Part shown: piece after piece, positions 1-6,288 of the stretch
How positions within the stretch are numbered: the first letter of the stretch is position 1
Layout: every line of letters starts with the position of its first letter
The notes under the pieces: generated by a model
Database searches by the model: none
What the model was told of the DNA's origin: nothing
Seen by the model: only the letters and a program-made list of their open reading frames with translations
Assembly: GCA_021828935.1 (NCBI GenBank)
Contig: JAJZCU010000057.1
Span: 1-8,992 of the forward strand
DNA: 8,992 nt
Reading direction: 5' to 3'
Source of the DNA: Planctomycetota bacterium
GTDB taxonomy: Bacteria; Planctomycetota; Phycisphaerae; WQYP01
Made by a program: the position numbers and the translations under genes

Positions 1-324
1 GCCTCCGGCGCCCTGGGCGTTGCGCTCATCGACACACCGCCAGCCGAACGCCCCGGCGCGCCTGGCGTTATCCTGATCAACGTGCGCCCGCACGGGCGGC
101 GCGCCGCGATGCCGTTAATTGGGCTCAACAAACATTGGCAAATCGGTGGTCGGCTCGGCCGCCGTTCATTCATGTACAAGGGTACGGTGTACACTTACAA
201 CAAAAAAAGCAATTCATGGATGGCAACGACGCGTCCGGCAGCCGCTGCCAGAAGGCCCGGATCGCCCGCAACCGCAAGGCCCAGAAAAGCACTGGCGCCG
301 GCGTATCTGCCCGTGAAAAAATAA
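1..324 (+). CDS. C-terminal fragment of an unrecognised protein (5' end outside window)
   Basis: The frame is open from the first base to a TAA at 322-324, giving 107 residues, so the gene begins upstream of the window. Third codon positions are mostly G or C, as in the real genes here, and the residue mix is protein-like (for example GVILINVRP near the start, then FMYKGTVYTYNKKSNSW). The last 35 or so residues are a low-complexity tail rich in Ala, Arg and Pro ending in PVKK, which looks like a disordered tail. I do not recognise a family and see no catalytic motif, signal peptide or membrane segment in the visible part. Frame 3 is also open to 413 but translates to Arg-rich sequence without protein character, so I prefer frame 1. 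Function unknown. Confidence 0.55.
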   Translation, partial: ASGALGVALIDTPPAERPGAPGVILINVRPHGRRAAMPLIGLNKHWQIGGRLGRRSFMYKGTVYTYNKKSNSWMATTRPAAAARRPGSPATARPRKALAPAYLPVKK

Positions 325-329
325 AACTG

Positions 330-370
330 CCACAGGCCCACCGCCAGATCCTGTGGGCGGGAGTCTGTGG
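330..370 (+). terminator. Nested hairpin after the left-edge gene (possible terminator)
   Basis: The outer arms CCACAG (330-335) and CTGTGG (365-370) pair perfectly. The inner arms GCCCAC (336-341) and GTGGGC (353-358) pair perfectly and stack directly on the outer stem, leaving a 6-base bulge on the 3' side (359-364) and an 11-base loop. The structure begins 5 bases after the stop codon at 324. No T-run follows, so it is not a classical intrinsic terminator. It may act with Rho, protect the 3' end of the mRNA, or be chance. Confidence 0.4.
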
Positions 371-430
371 CCGAACTTACCACGTATTGATAAATAAATT
401 CTCCTGGCAATGACTCCCTGAGCCAGCTCA

Positions 431-586
431 AGACGACGAACCCGGCGCCGACGGATTCCACTCTGGCGGACGACGACGGGCCCGGCGCTTACGCGTTCGG
501 CTCTGATGGACGATGGGACCGGCGCTTACGCTTGCGGCTCTGATGGACGACGATGGCCCGGCGCTTACGTTTCCGGCTCTGATGGA
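431..586. repeat. Degenerate tandem repeat, about four copies of 37-40 bp
   Basis: The copies are 431-470 (40 bp, most diverged), 471-510 (40 bp), 511-547 (37 bp) and 548-586 (39 bp). The last three share the core CCGGCGCTTACG (482-493, 519-530, 558-569) and the end CGGCTCTGATGGA (498-510, 535-547, 574-586), separated by 4 variable bases. Copy lengths are not all multiples of three, so no frame is kept across the block and it is unlikely to be coding. A GC-rich remnant (587-606) follows. The block lies in the 348-base gap between the left-edge gene and purQ, ending about 20 bases before the purQ promoter. Its role is unknown. Confidence 0.8.
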
Positions 587-626
587 CGGCGGCGCCGGCG
601 GCGGCGATGTGGCCACGGCTGGAATC

Positions 627-635
627 TGCTATCAT
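627..635 (+). promoter_or_regulatory. Candidate extended -10 promoter for purQ
   Basis: TGCTATCAT gives a TG-n extension followed by TATCAT, which differs from the TATAAT consensus at one position. No good -35 hexamer lies 16-18 bases upstream, as is tolerated for extended -10 promoters. The start of transcription would fall near 642, leaving a leader of about 30 bases before the ATG at 673. The same TCTGCTA core occurs in front of the ABC-F gene at 6244-6250. Confidence 0.5.
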
Positions 636-656
636 GCGATCAGGACGTTTTTCTGC

Positions 657-661
657 AAGGG
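657..661 (+). promoter_or_regulatory. Ribosome binding site that decides the purQ start
   Basis: AAGGG lies 11 bases before the ATG at 673, a rather long spacing. It supports that start over the in-frame ATG at 607, which lies upstream of the candidate promoter and would add 22 residues not expected in the family. Confidence 0.45.
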
Positions 662-672
662 TTACTTTCAAC

Positions 673-1527
673 ATGAGCGAATCGCTCGTTCAAGTTTTGA
701 TATTGCGGGCCGCCGGCGCCAATTGCGACCGTGAACTGGCCCATGCTTTTCAATTGGCCGGCGCCCATCCGCACCGCGTGCATGTACGCCAGTTGTTGCG
801 CGATCCGGGCATGCTTGAGCGCATGCAAATTATGGCCATTCCCGGCGGTTTTTCGTATGGCGACGACATTGCCAGCGGAAAAATTCTTGCCAATCAACTC
901 ATGCACCATTTGCGGGGGCCGCTTACGCAATGGGTGCGCGACAGAAAGCCGCTGCTGGGCGTGTGTAACGGGTTTCAGGTACTGGTGAAGGCGGGCCTGT
1001 TGCCGGGCCCCCCCGCCGACGCGACCGGGGTCGAGGCGGAGTTTCGGCAGCGGGATGTTACGCTGACGTTCAATATGCCGGGACGATTTGTGGATACCTG
1101 GGTGCGGCTGCGTTCAGTTTCCAAGAAATGCATTTGGCTGCCGCCGGAACAAACCCTGCGCCTGCCAATTGCCCATGGTGAAGGCCGTTTGATGTGCGGA
1201 GACGCCGGCGTGTTGGACGCGTTGGCCCAGCGCGATCAGGTGGCTTTGGTGTATGCCGATGAAAAGGGCGCCGTGGCCCGCAAATTTCCTGATAATCCCA
1301 ATGGCAGCGCCGGCGCGGTGGCCGGTTTATGTGACGCCACCGGTTGCGTGCTGGGCCTCATGCCCCATCCGGAGCGCTTTGTGGAAAGCATCAGCGATCC
1401 ACTGCGCACCGGAGCCCCGCGGCACGAAGGCCATGATGGCGCCGCCGGCGACGGCATGATCTTCTTCCGCCGCGCCGTGGAATATGTGCGGACCAGCGCC
1501 GCCATCGCCCTGACCGCCGCCTCATGA
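673..1527 (+). CDS. purQ: Phosphoribosylformylglycinamidine synthase, glutaminase subunit PurQ
   Basis: PurQ is the glutamine amidotransferase subunit of FGAM synthase (fourth step of purine synthesis). It releases ammonia from glutamine for PurL, usually in a cytoplasmic complex with PurS. The protein has 284 residues. It opens with a short strand and LRAAGANCDRE (11-21), then PGGFSYGDDIASG (57-69), typical of PurQ. The class I amidotransferase nucleophile is Cys98 in GVCNG (96-100), and the His/Glu pair is His232/Glu234 in PHPER (231-235). IAHGEGR (166-172) is another family signature. It is longer than the roughly 225-residue Bacillus type and matches the long PurQ form with an insert between the nucleophile and IAHGEGR. 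The ATG at 673 is chosen because it has AAGGG upstream and leads straight into the first strand. purL and purS are not in the window, so the purine genes are scattered or lie elsewhere. Confidence 0.93.
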   Translation: MSESLVQVLILRAAGANCDRELAHAFQLAGAHPHRVHVRQLLRDPGMLERMQIMAIPGGFSYGDDIASGKILANQLMHHLRGPLTQWVRDRKPLLGVCNGFQVLVKAGLLPGPPADATGVEAEFRQRDVTLTFNMPGRFVDTWVRLRSVSKKCIWLPPEQTLRLPIAHGEGRLMCGDAGVLDALAQRDQVALVYADEKGAVARKFPDNPNGSAGAVAGLCDATGCVLGLMPHPERFVESISDPLRTGAPRHEGHDGAAGDGMIFFRRAVEYVRTSAAIALTAAS

Positions 1528-1531
1528 CCAT

Positions 1532-1567
1532 GGCCTGTTGACCGCCTAAGAAATGGGCCTTTTTTTT
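1532..1567 (+). terminator. Intrinsic terminator candidate between purQ and recJ
   Basis: GGCCTGTT (1532-1539) pairs with AATGGGCC (1552-1559) as an 8-base-pair stem with two G-T wobbles and a 12-base loop. Eight T residues (1560-1567) follow at once. It starts 5 bases after the purQ stop. The T-run ends one base before the recJ ATG at 1569, so terminator and recJ initiation region coincide. The stem is only moderately strong, so read-through is likely. Confidence 0.55.
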
Positions 1568-1568
1568 G

Positions 1569-3356
1569 ATGACCACATTAGCCAATGCCCCAGTTTTCAC
1601 GGCGCCGAACCGCGGCCTAAAGCGCTGTTGGGTGCTGCCGGCGGCGCTGTTGGACCAACTGCAGGTGCAGGCGTTAAGCCGCGGCCTGGGCAGTCCGCCG
1701 CTGGTGGCGGAAATACTGCTGCGCCGGGGCTTGGGCAACTCGGCCGACGCCGCCGCCTTTCTGCAGCCAAAACTTAACAGCCTGCCGGACCCTGCGCTGC
1801 TGCCCAACATGGCCGCCGCCGTGGATCGCATTGCCCAGGCGGCGCTGCGCCGCGAAAAAATTGTTATCTTTGGCGATTATGATGTGGACGGCACCACCGG
1901 CACGGCCATGCTGTGGCGGCTGCTGAAGGCCGCCGGCGCCGATGTGCATTTCCGCGTGCCGCACCGCACGCAGGAAGGCTACGGCCTGCAAACGCCCGCT
2001 GTGGTGGAATTGGTGGACGGGGGCGCCCAATTAATTATCACTGTGGATTGCGGCATTACGGCCAACCAACCCGTGGCGCTGGCGCAATCGCGCGGGGTGG
2101 ACGTGATCGTGACGGATCATCACGAATTTCACGAACCGCTCCCGCCGGCCCGGGCCATCGTTCATCCCAATCTGCCCGGCTCTTTATATCCCAATAAACA
2201 TTTATGCGGGGCGGGCGTGGCCTTTAAACTGTGCTGGCAACTGGCCCGCAGCTTTTGCGGCGGACCGCGCGTCAGCCAGTTGTACCGCGACATGCTGGTG
2301 GAATTTTGCGCCTTGGTTGGTCTGGCCACCATTGCCGATGTCGTGCCGCTTTCCGGTGAAAACCGCGTGCTGGCCCATCTGGGGCTGCGGCAATTGCGGC
2401 GCTCCACGATTGTAGGCATACAGGCGCTGGTGGATGCCGCGGGCTGCCGGGAAAAAATCATCGATTGCACTGCGGCCGGTTTTGCGCTGTCCCCACGTCT
2501 GAACGCCGCCGGCCGGATGGGCCACGCCCGCCTCGCCGTGGAAATGCTTATTACTGATTCTCCGCCCCGCGCCGCGGAGATCGCCGGTTATTTGGAAAAG
2601 CAAAATCGCGAACGGCAAGGCGTGGAGCGGAAGATATTCGCCGCCGCCAAAGCGCAGGTTCCCGCGGACCAGTTGCCCGCCGCGCTGGTGGTTTCGGGCA
2701 AGGAATTTCATGCCGGCGTCGTGGGCATTGTGGCCTCCCGCCTGGTGGATGCGTTTCACCGGCCGGCGTTCGTGCTGGCCGTTGAAAATGACCTGGCCGT
2801 GGGCTCAGGGCGCAGCATTGTAGGATTCGCGCTGCACGAGGCCATTGAACATTGTCGCGACTTATTAATCACCGGCGGAGGCCACGCCATGGCCGGCGGG
2901 GTGAAGCTAAAGGCGGACAAAATGGAAGAATTTTCCGCCCGCTTGCGCGCCTATGCCGCGGAACATCTCGTGGCGGACGATTTTATTCCGCGCCTGCATG
3001 TCGAAGCCCAGGTCCGCCTGGCGCAGCTGGACATTCACATGGCCAAGCACCTGGCGTTGATGGAACCGTTCGGCAACGCCAATACGCGGCCGCAGTTTCT
3101 GGTGCGGGAAGCGCACATCGCCGGGCCGCCAAGACGCGTGGGCGCCACCGGAAACCACCTGCAACTTACGCTGCAGCAGGATGGCGCCATGGGCCGGGCG
3201 ATTGCTTTTGGACTCGGGCCGTGGGCGGCGCAATTGCCCAATCGGCAGGTCGTTGATTTGATCGTGGACGCCCGCCTTTCCCATTACAATGGCAACACCG
3301 GCGTGGACCTGCACATTGTGGACATCGCCCGCAGTGATGGACGATCATTCACGTAG
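1569..3356 (+). CDS. recJ: Single-stranded-DNA-specific exonuclease RecJ
   Basis: RecJ degrades single-stranded DNA 5' to 3' in recombinational and base-excision repair and acts in the cytoplasm. The protein has 595 residues, close to the usual length. The DHH phosphoesterase motifs are visible in order: DYDVDG (103-108), VDCG (159-162) and the metal-binding DHH (183-185), followed by SPRLNAAGRMG (308-318). The DHHA1 domain carries GSGRS (412-416) and GGGHAMAGG (436-444). An OB-fold-like C-terminal region follows from about 475, with EPFGNANTRP (499-508). All key residues are present, so it should be active. I chose ATG 1569; a TTG directly before it (1566) would add one residue. No Shine-Dalgarno sequence is visible because the upstream bases are a T-run. 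It follows purQ by 41 bases on the same strand. Confidence 0.95.
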   Translation: MTTLANAPVFTAPNRGLKRCWVLPAALLDQLQVQALSRGLGSPPLVAEILLRRGLGNSADAAAFLQPKLNSLPDPALLPNMAAAVDRIAQAALRREKIVIFGDYDVDGTTGTAMLWRLLKAAGADVHFRVPHRTQEGYGLQTPAVVELVDGGAQLIITVDCGITANQPVALAQSRGVDVIVTDHHEFHEPLPPARAIVHPNLPGSLYPNKHLCGAGVAFKLCWQLARSFCGGPRVSQLYRDMLVEFCALVGLATIADVVPLSGENRVLAHLGLRQLRRSTIVGIQALVDAAGCREKIIDCTAAGFALSPRLNAAGRMGHARLAVEMLITDSPPRAAEIAGYLEKQNRERQGVERKIFAAAKAQVPADQLPAALVVSGKEFHAGVVGIVASRLVDAFHRPAFVLAVENDLAVGSGRSIVGFALHEAIEHCRDLLITGGGHAMAGGVKLKADKMEEFSARLRAYAAEHLVADDFIPRLHVEAQVRLAQLDIHMAKHLALMEPFGNANTRPQFLVREAHIAGPPRRVGATGNHLQLTLQQDGAMGRAIAFGLGPWAAQLPNRQVVDLIVDARLSHYNGNTGVDLHIVDIARSDGRSFT

Positions 3357-3357
3357 A

Positions 3358-3399
3358 TGCCGCGGTCGTTGTCGGTGCAGCCGATGCGGCAATGTTTTT
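3358..3399 (+). terminator. Terminator-like hairpin between recJ and the glycosyltransferase
   Basis: The outer arms TGCCGC (3358-3363) and GCGGCA (3386-3391) pair perfectly. Inside, GTCGG (3371-3375) pairs with CCGAT (3381-3385) with one wobble around a 5-base loop, leaving a 7-base bulge on the 5' side. Three bases later comes TTTTT (3395-3399). It starts just after the recJ stop (3356) and ends 9 bases before the ATG at 3409. The bulge and the offset T-run make it weaker than a standard terminator. Confidence 0.4.
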
Positions 3400-3408
3400 G
3401 AGTGTGTG

Positions 3409-4708
3409 ATGCGCCCAGCGCTGTTGGCTCTGGCAGGAATTGTTGGCGTGATGATATTTTTCTTGGCGGCCGGATTGCTTGGCGCAGCGGCGCTGGTTGT
3501 GGCCCTCTGGGGCGCCCGGCTGGCCCAGTTTTTTTCGCTGCGCATGCCGCAGCGCATCCAGCAGGAACTCACGGCTATCTGCCCGCCGGTGGCCATTATT
3601 CTGCCAATCAAGGGCTTGGAACCGGGCGTACGGGAAAATATCATGGCCTTCGTGCCGCCAGGATTATCCAAATTACCGCGTGCTGTTCGCGGTGGAATCC
3701 GCGACTGATCCCGTGGTGCCTGCGCTAAAACAACTCGCCGGTGAATTGGGCTGCCGCACGCAAATTGTGGTTGCGGGAATCGCCCGGGACCGCGGACAGA
3801 AAATTCACAATCAACTGGCGGCCGTGGCCCGCACCAATGCCGACGATCATATCCTGGCGTTCATGGACGCCGACGCCAACCCCGGCCCAAAGTGGCTGCA
3901 TGCTCTGGTACACCCCTTGACGTACGGCCCGTGGGTGGGCGCCACCACCGGCTACCGCTTCTACGTTCCGGACCAGCCGCACCCCGCCAATGCGCTGCTG
4001 TGCGTGGCCAATGCGGGCGTGGCGGTGTTGTTCGGACCGTTCCGCCGCACCTTTGCCTGGGGCGGATCCATGGCGATACGGCGCGAAGATTTTTTTGGCT
4101 ACGGCGTAAACGACGCGTGGCAGCATGCCTTAAGCGACGACTATTGCCTCACCTGGTGCGTAAAAAAGCAGGCCCGCAAACAGATCCATTTTGTTCCGCA
4201 ATGTATGGTGGCATCTGAGTGTCACCACACCTGGAGATCATTGTTTGATTTTGCGGTGCGCCAATATCGCATCACGCGCATTTGTTCGCCGGGGGCATAC
4301 CTAGCCGCCGTGCTGGGCCCGCTTTTGTACCTGGGCGCGATGATTGTGCTGCCGGTCGCCGCGGTCTTGGCCGCCGCCGGCGGAGCGTGGTTCTGGTGGC
4401 TGTTTTTGGCGGGGGAAATTGCGTTATACGGCGCCACCATTCTGCGCGGACTGTTTTTATTGCGCGTGGGCAAAAGGCTTTTGCCGGCACAGTGGCCGAC
4501 GATCTCGCGCCGCTGGGCGTGGTTTACCATTTATTACCCAGCCGTGCAGGCGTTTAATTTGACCGCGGTGGCGGTGGCGGGCGTGGGCCGGCGCATCAAC
4601 TGGCGCGGAATCACCTACACGATGGTCAGCCGCACCGAAACGCACGTTGATAGTTTTTGGCCCGATCAATCCGTTCTTACCCAATGCCAGCCGGGGCCGG
4701 GGTTGTAG
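3409..4708 (+). CDS. Membrane glycosyltransferase, HpnI/ceramide-glucosyltransferase-like, frameshifted
   Basis: Frame 1 (3409-3654) and frame 2 (3656-4708) together encode one 432-residue protein resembling family 2/21 glycosyltransferases such as HpnI (hopanoid) and ceramide glucosyltransferase. These use a nucleotide sugar to glycosylate a membrane lipid on the cytoplasmic face. Visible parts are an N-terminal membrane segment (about 5-35), the strand PPVAIILPIKG (59-69), QDYPNYRVLFAVES (84-97), DRGQKIHNQ (127-135), the DxD-type DADA (153-156), WGGSMAIRR (217-225), SDDY (242-245), RQYRITR (284-290), then two or three C-terminal membrane segments (about 293-352) and RINWRGITY (395-403). Motifs are intact on both sides of the break, so the damage is recent, an assembly error, or bypassed. 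The lipid substrate cannot be told from sequence. ATG 3409 directly precedes the membrane segment; only a weak GAG lies upstream. Without the correction, the two frames would read as separate ORFs ending at 3708 and 4708. Confidence 0.75.
3652..3661 (+). other. Frameshift site (one extra base) in the glycosyltransferase gene
   Basis: Frame 1 reads ...ENIMAFV up to the GTG at 3652-3654 and then loses family character (PPGLSKLPRAV, stop at 3706-3708). Skipping one C at about 3655 and reading from 3656 gives RQDYPNYRVLF, the expected continuation. The upstream part of frame 2 (3479-3655) reads as Arg/Ser/Trp-rich nonsense. The sequence around the site is GTGCCGCCAGG, with no long homopolymer. 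Confidence 0.75.
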
Positions 4709-4730
4709 GAGTTAATCGCCTCAAATTCAA

Positions 4731-6056
4731 TTAATGATCGCCACCGCCATGGCGCCCGCCACGGTCGTGATGGTCGCCGCCGTCGCCGCCGCGGTGGTGG
4801 TTATGGTCGCCCCGGCCGTGCCAGTCTCCACCATGATCCCGATGGTCGGCGCCGCGATCCCGGCCATCGCGCTGTCGTCGCCAGTCGCGACTGCCGCGCG
4901 CGTGGTCTTGGTGTTCGCCGCGTCCGTCACGAAAGTGGTCGCGTTCGCGCCGCCGATCGAACCGTTCTCCGTCGCGCTGCCCGACGCCGTGAAATCCCCA
5001 CGCCCGTCCGCGAAAAGTGTTTCGCCGGTCACGGTAGCCGCCCAACGTGCTGGGCACTGCAAGAAAGTGTTCGTGTAGCCCACCGCCGTCCGCATGGAGT
5101 AGCCGCCCCGTCGCAAAATTCCCGCGGCGTAAAGGTTCCTGCGGTGAACGCACCCATTCCCGATGGTCACCTCCATCATGGTCCAAAGGCCGACGCCAGC
5201 CTCGCGCATCCCAGCGGCGTTCATCCAGATGATGGGTTCTCCAGTCGAAGTCCAGGTTCAGCCATCCGCCAACGGGCAAGCCGGCGCCGAACCTGATAGG
5301 CGGCCGCCCGAAACGGCGCGCACGTACATACACGCCATTCGGGTTATAGATTGGAACATAAATCCGCTGCGGATTGGCTGGCAAAATATAGATGAATCCG
5401 TTTCGGCGAATCACGCGCAGTTGCCGCGTCCTGCGCAGCGCCCCCGCCGCAAGGGCATCAGCCCGAAGCCGTTGAATGGATATGGTCACCCCGCCGGGCT
5501 GATTCAGAAAGGCCGCGCCGACGGCACGGGTCCACTGTGGGTCTTGCGCCATCATGTTGAGCACGCCGGGATAGTGGCTCAGTGCAATCACCGCGCGCGG
5601 CCACGGCTGGGCATCAATCACCGCCGCCGGCGCCTGCGGATGATTTTGCAGCCACTGATCAGCGGCTACCACCATGTGCGGGTACGTCGCAGCGGGCAAA
5701 ATCTGGGCTAAGAGCGGGTCCGGGTACAGCGCAACGGGCCCGATCAAGCGGTCCATCTGACGACGCGACAACAAGGCCAACCGCGGCGCGGCCTGTGCTG
5801 CCGCCGGTGCCCGCCCCGCGGACGAGGCGTACGCCGACGCCGGAGGCGGGGCGTATTGCTGCTGACGCGGCGGGCCGTAGACGCGTGCGGGCGGCGCATA
5901 CGCTGAGGCATCAGCGCGTCGGTGACGGAATCCGCCCTGACCGAACGCCGGGCCGGCGCCCAGCGAGGCCAAACCTGCGGTAACAATCAAAGTGGCGGCA
6001 ATTGCCATCGAGCGGGCGGTACGGCAACCTGCCGCCGAATCCATATTCACAAACAT
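4731..6056 (-). CDS. Exported DUF3300 family protein with His/Asp/Arg/Gly-rich tail
   Basis: The 441-residue protein begins with a Sec-type signal peptide: basic start (C11-R15), hydrophobic core 18-35 and a likely cut near PAFG-Q (about 39/40). A Pro/Ala/Tyr/Gln-rich linker (about 50-90) follows. The DUF3300 domain spans about 95-245, with LLSRRQMDRLIGPVALYPDP (95-114), LLAQILPAATYP (115-126), QPWPRAVIAL (150-159) and IYVPIYNP (232-239). WLNLDFDWR (265-273) follows, as is common in the family. From about 275 the chain is strongly hydrophilic, and the last 80 residues are almost only Asp, His, Arg and Gly. The family's function is not known; an envelope location is inferred from the signal peptide. 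The gene converges on the glycosyltransferase with a 22-base gap. An in-frame ATG at residue 5 is possible, but the ATG at 6056 has the ideally spaced AGGAG. Confidence 0.85.
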   Translation of the reverse strand: MFVNMDSAAGCRTARSMAIAATLIVTAGLASLGAGPAFGQGGFRHRRADASAYAPPARVYGPPRQQQYAPPPASAYASSAGRAPAAAQAAPRLALLSRRQMDRLIGPVALYPDPLLAQILPAATYPHMVVAADQWLQNHPQAPAAVIDAQPWPRAVIALSHYPGVLNMMAQDPQWTRAVGAAFLNQPGGVTISIQRLRADALAAGALRRTRQLRVIRRNGFIYILPANPQRIYVPIYNPNGVYVRARRFGRPPIRFGAGLPVGGWLNLDFDWRTHHLDERRWDARGWRRPLDHDGGDHREWVRSPQEPLRRGNFATGRLLHADGGGLHEHFLAVPSTLGGYRDRRNTFRGRAWGFHGVGQRDGERFDRRRERDHFRDGRGEHQDHARGSRDWRRQRDGRDRGADHRDHGGDWHGRGDHNHHRGGDGGDHHDRGGRHGGGDH

Positions 6057-6063
6057 GAGGTTT

Positions 6064-6068
6064 CTCCT
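6064..6068 (-). promoter_or_regulatory. Shine-Dalgarno site of the DUF3300 gene
   Basis: On the minus strand AGGAG lies 7 bases before the ATG whose first base is 6056. This is the best ribosome binding site in the window and fixes the start. I found no convincing -10/-35 pair for this gene in the 232 bases it shares with the divergent ABC-F gene. Confidence 0.75.
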
Positions 6069-6224
6069 GAAAAAGCCGGCGGCATAACTTGCGCAAAGCG
6101 GGCGATTCGCCGCGCGGCTTCTGGCAAAAACGCAGAGTCGGGGCCAAGGTTACGGGGCGCGGCAACCCAACACAGCCCTAAGTCCAGCGTGGAAGCCTGG
6201 AAAAAACCGTCTCCCGCGCCCCAT

Positions 6225-6253
6225 CGCACACGCTGGGCGCTTTCTGCTACAAT
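6225..6253 (+). promoter_or_regulatory. Promoter of the ABC-F gene (extended -10)
   Basis: TGCTACAAT (6245-6253) holds a TG-n extension and TACAAT, one mismatch from consensus. CGCACA (6225-6230) sits 17 bases upstream and matches three of six -35 positions. Transcription would start near 6260, leaving a leader of about 29 bases before the start codon at 6289. Confidence 0.6.
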
Positions 6254-6276
6254 ACTGCTCCATTACCGCCGTTTGA

Positions 6277-6283
6277 AAGGAAG
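6277..6283 (+). promoter_or_regulatory. Ribosome binding site pointing to a CTG start of the ABC-F gene
   Basis: AAGGAAG ends 5 bases before the CTG at 6289-6291; counted from the AAGGA core (6277-6281) the spacing is 7 bases. An in-frame TGA at 6274-6276 overlaps the preceding bases, so the gene cannot begin further upstream. Confidence 0.6.
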
Positions 6284-6288
6284 TTCCC

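Noticed and set aside
195..461. Minus-strand ORF with a hydrophobic look across the left-edge gene and gap
   Set aside because: It is antisense to the better-supported frame at 1-324, runs into the non-coding gap, and shows no ribosome binding site or recognisable domain.
607..672. In-frame ATG at 607 extending PurQ by 22 residues
   Set aside because: It lies upstream of the candidate -10 element, lacks a ribosome binding site, and the added residues do not fit the start of PurQ; ATG 673 leads directly into the conserved first strand.
428..674. Minus-strand ORFs reading the tandem repeats as Arg/Lys-rich or Ser/Ala-rich peptides
   Set aside because: The repeated peptides are simply the 37-40 bp DNA repeat translated; copies change frame and no start signal is visible.
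591..1960. Recurring GCCGGCGCC-like words in several genes
   Set aside because: They follow from GC-rich Ala/Gly codons and have no regular spacing or shared position.
4709..4730. Bidirectional terminator between the glycosyltransferase and the DUF3300 gene
   Set aside because: Only a weak AT-rich 5-base pairing (TTAAT/ATTAA) is visible, overlapping the stop codon of the minus-strand gene and with no GC stem.
4734..5711. Plus-strand ORFs overlapping the DUF3300 gene
   Set aside because: They are shadows of the minus-strand gene, which has a signal peptide, a conserved domain and a strong ribosome binding site.
6096..6116. Small hairpin GGCG-ATT-CGCC with GC-rich flanks upstream of the DUF3300 gene
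   Set aside because: A short palindrome of this kind is expected by chance in GC-rich DNA, and nothing links it to a known operator or riboswitch.
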